A DNA stretch of 64,000 nt. Source: Geodermatophilus saharensis (GTDB lineage: Bacteria > Actinomycetota > Actinomycetes > Mycobacteriales > Geodermatophilaceae). Location of the stretch: positions 592,359-656,358 of the forward strand of contig NZ_FZOH01000001.1 of NCBI RefSeq assembly GCF_900188205.1, given 5' to 3'. The position numbers and the translations under genes were made by a program. The notes under the pieces were generated by a model. The model saw only the letters and a program-made list of their open reading frames with translations. It had not been told where the DNA came from and ran no database searches. Positions 24,292 through 36,989 of this stretch are shown here, piece after piece (within the stretch, counting starts at the first letter, position 1; every line of letters begins with the position of its first letter).

Positions 24292-24684
24292 ATGGTCAGG
24301 TCGTCTGCGACCCTACTCGCGGTGATCAGTCCCCGCCCTGGCCGGCGCCCGCCCGCGGCGCTGCCGTCGGCGTGGGTGGTCGCCCGCGTCACCGGCCCGT
24401 CGATGTCGCCGACCGTGCGGCACGGCGACCGGCTGCTGGTGCGGCGGGTGCGCCCCGGGCGGGTGGCGGTCGGCGACGTCGTCCTGGCCCGCTTCCCGTC
24501 CCGCCCCGACCTGCTGGTGGTCAAGCGGGTGCACCGGCTGCTCGACGACGGCGCGGTCGACGTCCGCGGTGACAACCCGCTGGTCACCGACGACAGCCGC
24601 GCCTACGGACCCGCGGTCGCCGTCGGCCGCGTCGTGGCCCGGCTGCGGCCGCGGCCCGGCCGGCTGGCCCCGCCGCCGTCCTAG
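24292..24684 (+). CDS. sodX: Nickel-type superoxide dismutase maturation protease
   Basis: S26 signal-peptidase-like protease, up to 130 residues, that trims the SodN propeptide. The Ser/Lys dyad is visible as VTGPSMSPTVRHGD (Ser about 37 from the first ATG) and LLVVKRVHRL (Lys about 78), followed by VRGDNPLVTDDSRAYGPA. No transmembrane anchor is apparent, as usual for SodX. The start is uncertain: the ATG at 24292 lies inside the likely sodN promoter; GTG at 24322 is an alternative. Most homologues lie downstream of sodN on the same strand, so the divergent layout here is unusual. Convergent with rmlC, overlapping its stop by four bases. Confidence 0.9.
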   Translation: MVRSSATLLAVISPRPGRRPPAALPSAWVVARVTGPSMSPTVRHGDRLLVRRVRPGRVAVGDVVLARFPSRPDLLVVKRVHRLLDDGAVDVRGDNPLVTDDSRAYGPAVAVGRVVARLRPRPGRLAPPPS

Positions 24685-25286
24685 ACGCCGGCGCGCTGCT
24701 GCGCGTAGTGGGCCGCGCACTGCTCCATCGTCGGCAGCAGGCCCTGCTCCCGGGCCTGGGCGAGGGTCGGCGCGGCCCGGTCCTTGTCCGACAGCCGGTA
24801 CTCCAGGTCGGCCGGCCAGGGCAGGTCCAGGTCGGGGTCGAGGGGGGAGACGCCGAACTCGCGGCCGGGGGAGTAGCCGGAGGAGACGAGGTAGGTCACC
24901 GACGAGCCGTCCTCCAGCGCGACGAACGCGTGCCCCAGGCCCTCGGCGAGGAAGACCGCGCGGGGCCGGTCGGACTCCAGCAGCACCGCGTCGGACACGC
25001 CGAAGGTCGGCGAGCCGACCCGGACGTCGACGACGACGTCGAGGACCCGGCCGGCCGGGCAGTAGACGTACTTGGCCTGGCCGGGGGGCACGAGCGCGAA
25101 GTGGACGCCGCGGAGCACGCCGCGCGCGGACACGCTGTGGTTGGCCTGCGCCAGCGGCAGCGACCGTCCGGTGGCCGAGGCGAGCACGTCGGCGCGGTAC
25201 CACTCGGTGAAGCGGCCCCGGTCGTCGCCGTGCGGCACCAGGTCGAGCACGTAGCTGTCCGGCACGGCGAGCTCTCGGATCTCCAC
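24681..25286 (-). CDS. rmlC: dTDP-4-dehydrorhamnose 3,5-epimerase-like protein
   Basis: A 201-residue cupin epimerase of L-rhamnose synthesis, acting on dTDP-4-keto-6-deoxyglucose. It opens EIRELAVPDSYVLDLVPHGDDRGRFTEWYRADV, has the active-site block SARGVLRGVHFAL (catalytic His about 62) and VYCPAGRVLDVVVDVRVGSPTFG, and ends with FVALEDGSSVTYLVSSGYSPGREFGVSPLDP. The GTG at 25286 gives the family N-terminus; another GTG nine bases upstream is possible. No other rhamnose genes are adjacent, so a related sugar could be the substrate. Confidence 0.88.
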   Translation of the reverse strand: MEIRELAVPDSYVLDLVPHGDDRGRFTEWYRADVLASATGRSLPLAQANHSVSARGVLRGVHFALVPPGQAKYVYCPAGRVLDVVVDVRVGSPTFGVSDAVLLESDRPRAVFLAEGLGHAFVALEDGSSVTYLVSSGYSPGREFGVSPLDPDLDLPWPADLEYRLSDKDRAAPTLAQAREQGLLPTMEQCAAHYAQQRAGV

Positions 25287-25379
25287 GGGCGGCACGGTAG
25301 CGAGCGCCGCGGGCCCCGGCCTCGCCCCACGGGGTGGGGTGAGCGGCGACCCGGTGTCCGGCACTACCCTGCTGGGCCC

Positions 25380-26573
25380 ATGGGCGCAGGGACGGGCACC
25401 CCGGGACCGACCGCCGACCGCTTCGCCGCCGACCCGGCGTTCGCGGTGCACGAGGGCGGCAAGCTCGCGGTACGCCCGACGCGGCCGATCGAGACCCGCG
25501 AGGACCTCGCGCTCACCTACACCCCGGGCGTCGCGCGCGTCTCCAGCGCCATCGCCGCCGAGCCCGCGCTCGCCCGCCGCTTCACCTGGGCGCCGCGCGT
25601 GGTGGCCGTCGTCTCCGACGGCACCGCCGTCCTGGGCCTGGGCGACATCGGCCCGGCCGCGGCGCTGCCGGTGATGGAGGGCAAGGCCTGCCTGTTCAGC
25701 GAGTTCGCCGGACTCTCCGCGGTGCCGGTGGTGCTGTCGACCACCGACGTCGACGCCATCGTGGAGACCGTCGTGGCCATCGCGCCGTCCTTCGGGGGGA
25801 TCAACCTCGAGGACATCAGCGCGCCCCGCTGCTTCGAGGTCGAGGAGCGGCTGCGCGAGCGGCTGGACATCCCGGTCATGCACGACGACCAGCACGGGAC
25901 GGCGATCGTCGTCCTGGCGGCGCTCCGCAACGCCGCCGCGGTGACCGGCCGCGGGCTCGGCGACCTGCGGGTGGTCGTCGCCGGCGCCGGGGCCGCGGGC
26001 GTGGCCTGCACGAAGATCCTGCTCGAGGCCGGGGTGGGCGACATCGCGGTGGCCGACTCCCGCGGCGTGCTGCACACCGGCCGCGAGGACCTCCCGCCGG
26101 TCAAGCGGTGGCTCGCCGAGCACACCAACACCGACGGCCACGCGGGCACGATGACCGGCGCGCTGGCCGGCGCCGACGTCTACCTGGGCCTGTCCGGCGG
26201 CTCGGTGCCCGAGGCGGCGATCGCGTCGATGGCGCCGGGCTGCATCGTGTTCTCGCTGGCCAACCCGACGCCGGAGGTCGACCCGGAGATGGCCGCGCGG
26301 TACGCCGCCGTCGTCGCCACCGGGCGCAGCGACCTGCCCAACCAGATCAACAACGTGCTCGCGTTCCCCGGGGTGTTCCGCGGCGCCATCGACGCCGGCG
26401 CCACCGCGATCACCGAGGAGATGAAGCTGGCCGCGGCCGGGGCGATCGCCGGCGTCGTCGGCGACGACCTCGCGCCCGGCCACGTGGTGCCGAGCCCGCT
26501 GGACCGGCGGGTGGCCACCGCGGTCGCCGAGGCCGTGGCCGCCTGCGCCCGCGAGCAGGGCGTCATCGCGTAG
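25380..26573 (+). CDS. NAD-dependent malic enzyme
   Basis: Oxidative decarboxylation of malate to pyruvate. A 397-residue short bacterial form: a catalytic domain with [30 protein letters not shown] (catalytic Lys) and [21 protein letters not shown], then a Rossmann NAD domain with [21 protein letters not shown] and [33 protein letters not shown]. No phosphotransacetylase domain is attached. A -10-like TACCCT lies 9 nt before the ATG, which suggests a leaderless or very short leader. It overlaps the convergent decarboxylase gene by 11 nt. Confidence 0.93.
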   Translation: MGAGTGTPGPTADRFAADPAFAVHEGGKLAVRPTRPIETREDLALTYTPGVARVSSAIAAEPALARRFTWAPRVVAVVSDGTAVLGLGDIGPAAALPVMEGKACLFSEFAGLSAVPVVLSTTDVDAIVETVVAIAPSFGGINLEDISAPRCFEVEERLRERLDIPVMHDDQHGTAIVVLAALRNAAAVTGRGLGDLRVVVAGAGAAGVACTKILLEAGVGDIAVADSRGVLHTGREDLPPVKRWLAEHTNTDGHAGTMTGALAGADVYLGLSGGSVPEAAIASMAPGCIVFSLANPTPEVDPEMAARYAAVVATGRSDLPNQINNVLAFPGVFRGAIDAGATAITEEMKLAAAGAIAGVVGDDLAPGHVVPSPLDRRVATAVAEAVAACAREQGVIA

Positions 26574-28014
26574 GCGCCGCCCGGCGCGGCCGGTAGACCA
26601 GGTCGAGGACGCCGGCGAGCAGCCGCTCGGCCACCGGGCGGGGGAGCGCGGCCACCAGGGCGTGCACCGGCGCCATCCGCTCCGGCAGCCGCCCGCCGCC
26701 GACGCCGGCGAGCTCCAGCAGCGCGTCGACCTCGGGGACGGTCAGCGCGGCCGGGTCGATCGTCGCCGCCGCGGCGACCAGGTCGGGGTCGGCGACCGGG
26801 CGGGGCAGCGCCGCGGCCGCGCGGGCGGCGTCGACGAGGTCGGCCAGCAGCGCGTCGACCCGGCCGGCCGTGGCGCCGGTGACCGTCAGGTGCAGCGTGG
26901 CGGGCAGGTCGGCGCCGCCGGGCTGGGCGAACGGGGGCTGCGGCTGCAGCAGCCAGCCGCGGGCGGTGGTCTCGTCGGCGAGGTTCAGCACGTCGACGCC
27001 GTCGGGCCCGTCCTGCGCCAGCGCCACCAGGGTGGCCACCGGCGTCCCCACCACCCGCAGCCCTGGGATGGCGGCGGCGCCCTCGGCGAGCGCGACGGTG
27101 GCCGCGCGGGTGGCCCGGGCCAGGTCGGCGTAGCCGTCGCGGCCCAGCCACCGGTGCACCGCCCAGGCCGCCGCCATGGGCCCGGCCGGGCGGGTACCGG
27201 CCAGCGTCGGGTTGACCACCGGGTAGCCGGGCCAGCCGGCGGTGCTGAACCAGTGCCCCTGGCGCAGCTCCGGCTCCGCGGTGAGCAGCACCGAGACGCC
27301 CTTGGGTGCGTAGCCGTACTTGTGCAGGTCCACCGACAGGGAGGTCACGCCGGGCACCGACAGGTCGAAGGGCTCGGGGACGTCGTCGAGGAAGGGCAGC
27401 ACCCAGCCGCCGATGCACGCGTCGACGTGGCAGGGGACGCCCGCGGCGGCGGCCAGTGCGGCCACCTCGCCGACCGGGTCGAGCACCCCGTGCGGGTAGG
27501 ACGGCGCGCTGACCACGACGAGGGCGGCACGGGCGTCGAGCTCCGCGGCCACCGCGGAGGGCAGCGCGCGGCAGGTGAGCGGGTCGACGGCGACGTCGAC
27601 GACGTCGAGATCGAACAGGTGCGCGGCCTTGCGGAACGCGGCGTGCGCGGTGACCGGCAGCAGCAGTCGCGGCCGCCCCGACCCGCCCCGCGCGCGCCAC
27701 CGCTCGCGGGCGGCCAGCACCGCCAGCAGGCAGCTCTCGGTGCCGCCGCTGGTGACCGTGCCGACCGTCGCCGGCCCGCCGCCGAGCAGGTCCGCCGCCG
27801 CGCCCACGAGGTCGTCCTCGATGCGGGCGACGCTGGGGAAGGCGGTCGGGTCCAGCGCGTTCGTCCACTGGAACGCCGCCTGCGCGGCCGCGGCGAGGTC
27901 CTCCAGGCCGGCCAGCCCGGCGTCGTAGACGTAGGCCATCGTCGAGCCCCCGTGGGTGGGCACGTCGCCGGCCTGCAGCGCGGTGAGCTCGGCCAGCACC
28001 TCCTGCGGCGTCAC
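26563..28014 (-). CDS. PLP-dependent decarboxylase / sphingosine-phosphate-lyase-like
   Basis: Fold type I pyridoxal-phosphate enzyme of the group II decarboxylase family, 483 residues. Visible: PTHGGSTMAYVYDAGL, TVTSGGTESCLLAVLAARER (cofactor phosphate), VSAPSYPHGVLDP, CHVDACIGGWVLPFL and the PLP lysine in LSVDLHKYGYAPKG (Lys about 232). The pattern is closest to sphingosine-1-phosphate lyase-like and tyrosine/aspartate decarboxylase-like proteins; the substrate cannot be read. The GTG start overlaps the upstream transporter stop as GTGA, so both are coupled. The C-terminal 80 residues (WLLQPQPPFAQPG onward) form the small domain. Confidence 0.85.
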   Translation of the reverse strand: MTPQEVLAELTALQAGDVPTHGGSTMAYVYDAGLAGLEDLAAAAQAAFQWTNALDPTAFPSVARIEDDLVGAAADLLGGGPATVGTVTSGGTESCLLAVLAARERWRARGGSGRPRLLLPVTAHAAFRKAAHLFDLDVVDVAVDPLTCRALPSAVAAELDARAALVVVSAPSYPHGVLDPVGEVAALAAAAGVPCHVDACIGGWVLPFLDDVPEPFDLSVPGVTSLSVDLHKYGYAPKGVSVLLTAEPELRQGHWFSTAGWPGYPVVNPTLAGTRPAGPMAAAWAVHRWLGRDGYADLARATRAATVALAEGAAAIPGLRVVGTPVATLVALAQDGPDGVDVLNLADETTARGWLLQPQPPFAQPGGADLPATLHLTVTGATAGRVDALLADLVDAARAAAALPRPVADPDLVAAAATIDPAALTVPEVDALLELAGVGGGRLPERMAPVHALVAALPRPVAERLLAGVLDLVYRPRRAAPTR

Positions 28015-29351
28015 GCCGGGACCTCCTCGGGACGGGTGGGGGCGGGGTCGAGCCGGTAGCGGGCCAGCACCGGCAGGCTGGCGAGCACGAACAGCGCGGG
28101 GACGACGGAGAACCCGAGTCGCACGGCGAGCACCGCGCCGTCGGACTGGGCGGCGTCCCCACCGGCGGAGGAGACGTACCCCGCCGCGGCCAGCAGCAGC
28201 CCGAGCAGGCCGGGGCCGACGGCGAGGCCGAGCGTCTCGGCCGCCGTCCACACGCCGGTGAAGACGCCGGCCCGCCGCCGTCCGGAGGCGGCCTCGTCGG
28301 CGGCGACGACGTCGGGGAGCATCGCCAGCGGGAACATCTGCATGCCGGCGTAGCCCACGCCGACGAGCACGACCAGCGCGACGACGAGCCCGGTACCGGC
28401 GGCGTCGCCCACCGCCAGCGCCGCGGCGCCGCCGGTGAACAGTGCCGAGGACACCAGCAGGCCGGTGCGCTTGCCCAGCCGGCGGCTGACCCGCAGCCAC
28501 ACCGGCATGACCACGATCGCCGGGCCGACCAGCGCGGCGAACAGCAGCGACCCGGTCGCGGGGTCGCCGAGCACGTGTTCGGAGTAGTAGGGGACGCCGG
28601 CGAGCATCACGCCGATCCCGAGCGCCTGGACGACGAAGCCGGTGAGCAGCACCCGGAACGGCCGGGACCGCCAGGCGACGACCAGCGTCGCGCCGAGCCG
28701 GCCCTCGCTGGTGACGCGGGTCAGCGTGGGCGCGCGCCGCGTACCGGCCACCGCGCCGAGCATCCCGGCGGCGAGCAGCACCGCCACGAACACGGCCATC
28801 GCCAGGTACCCGCCGCGCCCACCGCCGGCGGCGTCGACCACCGCCGGTGCGCCCGCCCCGGCGAGCAGGATGCCCAGCGCGAGCGCGGCCACCCGCCAGG
28901 ACATCAGCGTCGCCCGCTCGCCCGGGTCGTCGGTGATCTCCGCCGGCTGGGCGACGTAGGGCACCTGGAAGCAGCCGTAGGCGGTGGCCGCGAGCAGGAA
29001 GGTCACCGCCACCCAGGTCGCGGCCAGCGCCGGTGGGTCGCCCGGGCCGGCGAAGACGAGGACGAACAGCGGCGGCAGCGCCAGCCCGCCGGCGAGCATC
29101 CAGGGCCGGCGCGGTCCCCAGCGCCCGGTCGTGCGGTCCGAGCGGCTGCCGATCCACGGGTTGAGCAGCACGTCCCAGGCCTTGGGCGCGAACACGACCA
29201 GGCCGGCCAGACCGGCGGCCACGCCGAGGACGTCGGTCAGGTAGTAGAGCAGCAGCAGGCCGGGGACGGTGCCGAAGGCGGCGGTGCCGATGGAGCCCAC
29301 CGCGTAGCCGACGTGCGTGCCCCGGTCCAGGCGCGGCGGGACGGCGGTCAC
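28011..29351 (-). CDS. GPH-family (MFS) cation symporter
   Basis: A 446-residue, 12-helix secondary transporter. The family N-terminus is clear: LDRGTHVGYAVGSIGTAAFGTVPGLLLLYYLTDVLGV, then APKAWDVLLNPWIGSRSDRTTGRWGPRRPWMLAG, the melibiose-carrier-type loop, and YGCFQVPYVAQPAEITDDPGERATLMSWR. Such carriers usually move glycosides or other small polar molecules with Na+ or H+. GTG start at 29351. It is the first gene of a two-gene unit with the PLP decarboxylase, suggesting it imports that enzyme's substrate or exports its product. Confidence 0.85.
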   Translation of the reverse strand: MTAVPPRLDRGTHVGYAVGSIGTAAFGTVPGLLLLYYLTDVLGVAAGLAGLVVFAPKAWDVLLNPWIGSRSDRTTGRWGPRRPWMLAGGLALPPLFVLVFAGPGDPPALAATWVAVTFLLAATAYGCFQVPYVAQPAEITDDPGERATLMSWRVAALALGILLAGAGAPAVVDAAGGGRGGYLAMAVFVAVLLAAGMLGAVAGTRRAPTLTRVTSEGRLGATLVVAWRSRPFRVLLTGFVVQALGIGVMLAGVPYYSEHVLGDPATGSLLFAALVGPAIVVMPVWLRVSRRLGKRTGLLVSSALFTGGAAALAVGDAAGTGLVVALVVLVGVGYAGMQMFPLAMLPDVVAADEAASGRRRAGVFTGVWTAAETLGLAVGPGLLGLLLAAAGYVSSAGGDAAQSDGAVLAVRLGFSVVPALFVLASLPVLARYRLDPAPTRPEEVPA

Positions 29352-29486
29352 AGCGGGGGACCGTAGCCGCCGCCGGCCCCCGGTGGCCGGGCTGAGCCCG
29401 GCGGGTCCACCGATGAGGGAGGGGCCGCGGACCGGTCTGCACCCCGTGGCCCCGCGACCCGGGCCGAGCGAGCGCAGGAGGAGAGA

Positions 29487-29972
29487 GTGGGCACCGAGAC
29501 CGTGGACATCGAGACCGTGGACATCGAGACCGTGGACACCGAGACCGTGGACACCTGGGAGGCCCTCGACGCCCGCGCGGTGGCGTTGCGCAGCCTCGAC
29601 CGCCTCGTGGGCACCTGGACCGTCTCGGGCCCCGGCGGGCACGGCGGTGAGGTCCGCTGCGAGTGGGCCGACGGCGGCTGCTGGCTGGTCCAGCACGTCG
29701 ACCTGCACCGCGGCGACGCGCACGACCGCGGGGTGGGGTACGTCGGCTACGACGCCGACGACGGCGAGCTGCGGTCGCACTTCTTCGGCGCTCGCGGCGA
29801 GCTGCTCGAGCTCACCTACCGGATCGAGGGCGACCTGCTCGTCGTCCGGTCCGGCGGGACGGGCTCGCGGGCGCGCTTCGAGGGCCGGTTCAGCGCCGAC
29901 GGCACGGTCAACGACGGCGTGTGGCGGTGGCCGGGCGGCGGGCACGCGACCACGCTGACCCGCACCGCCTGA
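29487..29972 (+). CDS. DUF1579-like small protein with N-terminal ETVD repeats
   Basis: A 161-residue soluble protein. Residues from about 30 (LRSLDRLVGTWTVSGPGGHGG, then YVGYDADDGELRSHFFGA and FEGRFSADGTVNDGVWRWPGGG) form a lipocalin-like beta barrel resembling DUF1579-type or nitrobindin-like proteins; the ligand is unknown. The start region is odd: four in-frame 15-bp repeats (29496-29555) encode ETVDI, ETVDI, ETVDT, ETVDT, each with an internal GTG. AGGAGGAGAGA lies just before the GTG at 29487, which is taken as the start, though initiation within the repeats is possible. Confidence 0.75.
   Translation: MGTETVDIETVDIETVDTETVDTWEALDARAVALRSLDRLVGTWTVSGPGGHGGEVRCEWADGGCWLVQHVDLHRGDAHDRGVGYVGYDADDGELRSHFFGARGELLELTYRIEGDLLVVRSGGTGSRARFEGRFSADGTVNDGVWRWPGGGHATTLTRTA
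29496..29555 (+). repeat. Four tandem 15-bp repeats at a gene start
   Basis: Unit GAGACCGTGGACAYC repeated four times without gaps; units 1-2 end ATC and units 3-4 end ACC. Copy number could vary by slippage without breaking the frame. Confidence 0.9.
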
Positions 29973-29979
29973 CCCGCCG

Positions 29980-30372
29980 TCACCCCAGGACGGTCTCGGT
30001 GCAGCCGCCCAGGCCGTCGTCGGGGCCGGTGGCGGCGGGGCAGTCGAGCCGCACCCAGTCGCCGGTGCCGAACCGGTCGCGGGTGCCGTCGACGAACACC
30101 TCCAGGCCGGGCACGCCGGGACGCGCCCGGTACCACGTCGTCACCGGGTCGCCCTCCGTGGTGGGACGGGTGACCGCCAGCTCGGCGCCGTCCACGCTCC
30201 GGCCGGCGTCCAGGCAGGCGAGGGCGTCCGGGGCGATCCCCTCGCCCTGGCCGAGGACCTGGACGGGGCAGGCGGGCAGCGGGTCGCGCCCGGTGAAGGC
30301 GTCCGGGGTGCCGGCCTCCTCGGCGCAGCCGGCGCAGGCCAGGGCCAGCAGCACGGCGGCGACGCGGGACAC
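29980..30372 (-). CDS. Putative lipoprotein
   Basis: A 130-residue exported protein. The signal MSRVAAVLLALACAGC ends in a lipobox (LACAGC), so it should be lipid-anchored at Cys16 on the outer face of the membrane. The mature part has five further cysteines (CPVQVLG, ACLDAG, LDCPA, GGCTE), likely forming disulfides, and the segment TEGDPVTTWYRARPGVPGLEVFVDGTRDRFGTGDWVRLDC. Similar small septum-like Cys-rich lipoproteins exist in actinobacteria, but I cannot name the family. It is convergent with the DUF1579-like gene. Confidence 0.75.
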   Translation of the reverse strand: MSRVAAVLLALACAGCAEEAGTPDAFTGRDPLPACPVQVLGQGEGIAPDALACLDAGRSVDGAELAVTRPTTEGDPVTTWYRARPGVPGLEVFVDGTRDRFGTGDWVRLDCPAATGPDDGLGGCTETVLG

Positions 30373-30408
30373 CCGCCGAGCATGGCGGGTCGGGGTCTCG
30401 GCGCGGTC

Positions 30409-31125
30409 TCAGCCGCCCAGGCTCAGCAGCCCCTGCAGGTAGGGCTCCACGACGCCGCGCGCGGCGGTGTTGTCGTACAGGAACCACACGGCGACGAGGA
30501 GGAACGCCGGCGCGAGCACCGACTTCTCCAGCGTCGTGCCCGTACGCATGGGGGTGAGCGCGACCCGCTTGCGCTTGAGCAGCCACAGGAGGGGCACCGG
30601 CACGCCCTGCTTGGTGATCAGGTCGCCCACGACGTGGGTCAGCACGCCGAGCGCCACGGCCCAGGGCAGCCACGTCGGCTGCGGCATGTGCCCGAGCAGC
30701 AGCCACGCGCCGCCGAAGGACAGCACCAGGTTGCCGACGACGGTGTTCTCCGCCCGGCCGGGGATGACGAAGTGCAGCGCGCGCAGCGCCAGCCCGATCG
30801 CCAGCGCCATGACCACCAGGCTCGACCAGTACAGGTTCGCCGCCGCCAGCGCCACGGCGCCGAAGGCCACCGGCGCCAGCAGCGCGTCGTGGGTGCCCCA
30901 GCGGTGCCCGCCGGCGAGCCGGCCGATCGCGCCCGACGGCACGTCGGTGACCGGGCCCCACATGTCCGAGACCGTCGACCCGCTGTGGTCGAGGTCGGGC
31001 AGCATGGCGAACCCACCGGCGGCGCCGACCCACGCCACCTGCGCGACGGTGCCGTCGACCGGGGCCCAGGGGAGGGTCGCCGCACCGGCGGCCAGGCCGG
31101 AGAGCGCGTGGGAGTGACCGAGCAC
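30409..31125 (-). CDS. Membrane-bound metal-dependent hydrolase, YdjM family
   Basis: A 238-residue membrane protein of the DUF457/YdjM family. The N-terminus LGHSHALSGLAAGAA gives the conserved His pattern, followed by GGFAMLPDLDHSGSTVSDMWGP (P-D-x-D-H), GGHRWGTHDALLAP (H-R-x2-T-H) and THVVGDLITKQGVPVPLLWLL (H-x3-D). These residues form the predicted metal site; helices separate them. YdjM is LexA-controlled in E. coli; no LexA box was recognised here. The GTG at 31125 gives the family N-terminus; a longer frame starting at 31185 is open. Confidence 0.85.
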   Translation of the reverse strand: MLGHSHALSGLAAGAATLPWAPVDGTVAQVAWVGAAGGFAMLPDLDHSGSTVSDMWGPVTDVPSGAIGRLAGGHRWGTHDALLAPVAFGAVALAAANLYWSSLVVMALAIGLALRALHFVIPGRAENTVVGNLVLSFGGAWLLLGHMPQPTWLPWAVALGVLTHVVGDLITKQGVPVPLLWLLKRKRVALTPMRTGTTLEKSVLAPAFLLVAVWFLYDNTAARGVVEPYLQGLLSLGG

Positions 31126-31192
31126 GTGCGCAGCGTCCCGCCTGTCGGGCGGCGGATGGCGGAGGCGCGCCCCCGTCACCGTCACGGAGTGG

Positions 31193-31378
31193 TCAGTCGT
31201 CGTCGACGTCGTCGGTGCCGCCGCGCGCCAGCCAGGTGGCCAGCCGCTCGATCGGCACCTCGAAGTCGGGGTGCTGGTCGACGAAGGCCTGCAGCTGGTC
31301 GGCCAGCCAGGCGAGGGTCACCTGCTCCCCGCCCCGCCGGTCGGCGAGCTCCTCCAGGCCGCGGTCGGTGAAGTACAC
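31193..31378 (-). CDS. DUF6104-type small protein downstream of kgd
   Basis: A 61-residue acidic protein, YFTDRGLEELADRRGGEQ at the start, then TLAWLADQLQAFVDQHPDFE and VPIERLATWLARGG with an Asp-rich end. It resembles the small DUF6104 family found beside kgd in actinobacteria; the function is unknown. The GTG start lies 7 nt after the kgd stop, so the two are probably one transcript. A role in tuning Kgd is possible but is inference from position only. Confidence 0.75.
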   Translation of the reverse strand: MYFTDRGLEELADRRGGEQVTLAWLADQLQAFVDQHPDFEVPIERLATWLARGGTDDVDDD

Positions 31379-31385
31379 GGCCGCG

Positions 31386-35234
<3,849 letters not shown>

Positions 35235-35363
35235 GGGGTCGAGTGCCTTCTTCGTCGTCGGTGGACGTCTCTGGACCGGGGCCTGACTCTACGCCCGTCC
35301 CCGGTGCCCGACCCGCGGTCCGCCCGCCGCGCCGGGCCTGCGGCCGGCCGCCGCGGCCTGCGC

Positions 35364-36173
35364 TCAGCTGCGCGCGCCGGCGGCCACGAGCAGCTCGACG
35401 AGGGCGTCGCGGGCACCGGCCTGACCTGCGTCGTCGCGGCGGTGGCGGGCCGCGGCGACCCGGCCGATGTCGAGGGCGCTGGCGCCGTCGGAGGTGGTCG
35501 CCTCGACGTCGGCCCCGGCGGCGAGCAGCAGCCGCACGACCTCGGGCGCGTCGCCGCCCGGCCCGGCGGCCACGGCCTCGTGCAGCGGCGTCCGGCCGGT
35601 GTCGGGGTCGCGCCGGTCGGCCCGGGCGCCGGCGTCCAGCAGCACGCGGACCAGGTCGGGCCGGCGGGCGGCCGCGGCAGCGGCGAGCGCCCCGCGGTCG
35701 GGGTCGGCGCCGCGGTCGAGCAGCAGCCGCAGCGTCCCGGCCGCGCCGCCGGCCGCGGCGACGGTGAGCAGGTCCAGCCCGGTGGCCGGGTCGGTGTGCG
35801 CCGCGCCGCCGTCGAGCTCGCCGGTGAGGCGGTCGACGTCGCCGAGGTACGCCGCGGCCGCGGCGTCGACCGGGGCGCCGAGCGCGCTCAGCACGGGCAC
35901 CAGGCCGGGGGAGTGCTCGACGGCGACGTGCAGCGGCGTGCGGCCGGACTCGGTGCGCGCCCCCAGGTCGGCGCCGGCCGCGACCAGCTCCCGGACGACG
36001 TCCTCGCGGCCGGCCGACACGGCCAGGTGCAGCAGCGTCCAGCCGCTCTCGCCGGCGTGCTCCAGCGTGCCGGTGAGCAGCCGCGGCGCGTCGGCGACGG
36101 CGCTGCGCACGGCCTCGAGTTCCCCGGCCTGCACGAGGCGGGCGAGGCGCGGCAGGGTCATGCGGGTGGTCAT
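35364..36173 (-). CDS. Ankyrin-repeat protein
   Basis: A 269-residue protein made of ankyrin repeats: GWTLLHLAVSAGREDVVRELVAAGADLGART, GRTPLHVAVEHSPGLVPVLSALGAPVD, GLDLLTVAAAGGAAGTLRLLLDRGADPD, ALAAAAAARRPDLVRVLLDAGARAD and TPLHEAVAAGPGGDAPEVVRLLLAAGADVE, ending with a partial repeat DALVELLVAAGARS. No enzyme domain, signal or membrane helix. Such proteins bind other proteins; the partner is unknown. It is upstream of kgd's divergent-looking spacer but on the same strand side, and downstream of the ABC transporter genes, with no overlap. Confidence 0.88.
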   Translation of the reverse strand: MTTRMTLPRLARLVQAGELEAVRSAVADAPRLLTGTLEHAGESGWTLLHLAVSAGREDVVRELVAAGADLGARTESGRTPLHVAVEHSPGLVPVLSALGAPVDAAAAAYLGDVDRLTGELDGGAAHTDPATGLDLLTVAAAGGAAGTLRLLLDRGADPDRGALAAAAAARRPDLVRVLLDAGARADRRDPDTGRTPLHEAVAAGPGGDAPEVVRLLLAAGADVEATTSDGASALDIGRVAAARHRRDDAGQAGARDALVELLVAAGARS

Positions 36174-36221
36174 GCAGGGGTCCCTCGTCCTCGGGTGCGG
36201 TGCGGGTGCGGTGGGGCGCGG

Positions 36222-36989
36222 TCAGACGACGTCGCGGCGGACGGCCAGCAGGCTGCCGAGCAGCGCCGCGACCAGGCCGTAGCCGAGCAGCAGCACGACG
36301 CCCTGCCACGGGGCGAGCAGCTCCGGCGCCTGGAAGTCCGACGTGATGGCCTGCACCGCGCCGCCGGGCAGCCACTTGTAGGCGCCCTGGATCGCGCCGA
36401 TCGAGGAGATGATCGGCTCGACGACGTAGAGGTAGACCAGCGAGCCCACGATGGCGCCGACCTGGTTGCGCAGCAGCGCGCCGATGCCCACGCCGATCAC
36501 GGCGAACACGACCAGCACCAGCCCGGCGGCGCCGAGGGTGCGCAGGTTGTCGCCGTCCAGCGACGGCGCCGCACCGCGCGCGCCGGCGTAGAGCAGCACG
36601 ACGACGACGTCGACGGCGAGCACCAGCAGCGCCACCGGCACCGCCGCGGCGGCGTAGGCCAGCAGCTTGGCGGCGACGACGCGGCCGCGGCGGGGCGTGG
36701 TGAGGAAGGTCGGGGTGGCGGTGCGGTGCCGGTACTCCTGGGTCATCCCGATGATCCCGAGGATGAGCAGGAAGACGCTGGCGTTGGCCGCGACGGAGAA
36801 GACGATCTCCTCGTACTGCGGCGTGCCCACCGCCGGGAGCCCGGGCTGGCCGCCGTTCTGCTCCGCGCCGGCCAGGCCGGTGAACAGCGCGGCGAAGCCG
36901 CCGGCCATCAGGCAGGCGCCGAGGACCAGGCCGATCCAGACGCGGGTGGTCAGCAGCTTGGTCCACTCGGCGCGGACGAGCGCGGTCAT
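36222..36989 (-). CDS. ABC transporter permease (ABC-2 type)
   Basis: A 255-residue membrane subunit with six predicted helices, starting [36 protein letters not shown], typical of ABC-2 exporters whose N-terminus is cytosolic and basic. The loop [34 protein letters not shown] pattern is seen around residue 85. It is coupled to the ATPase gene by an ATGA overlap. The substrate is unknown; this pairing resembles the bacitracin/lantibiotic-type self-protection exporters but is widespread for other cargo. Confidence 0.88.
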   Translation of the reverse strand: [255 protein letters not shown]

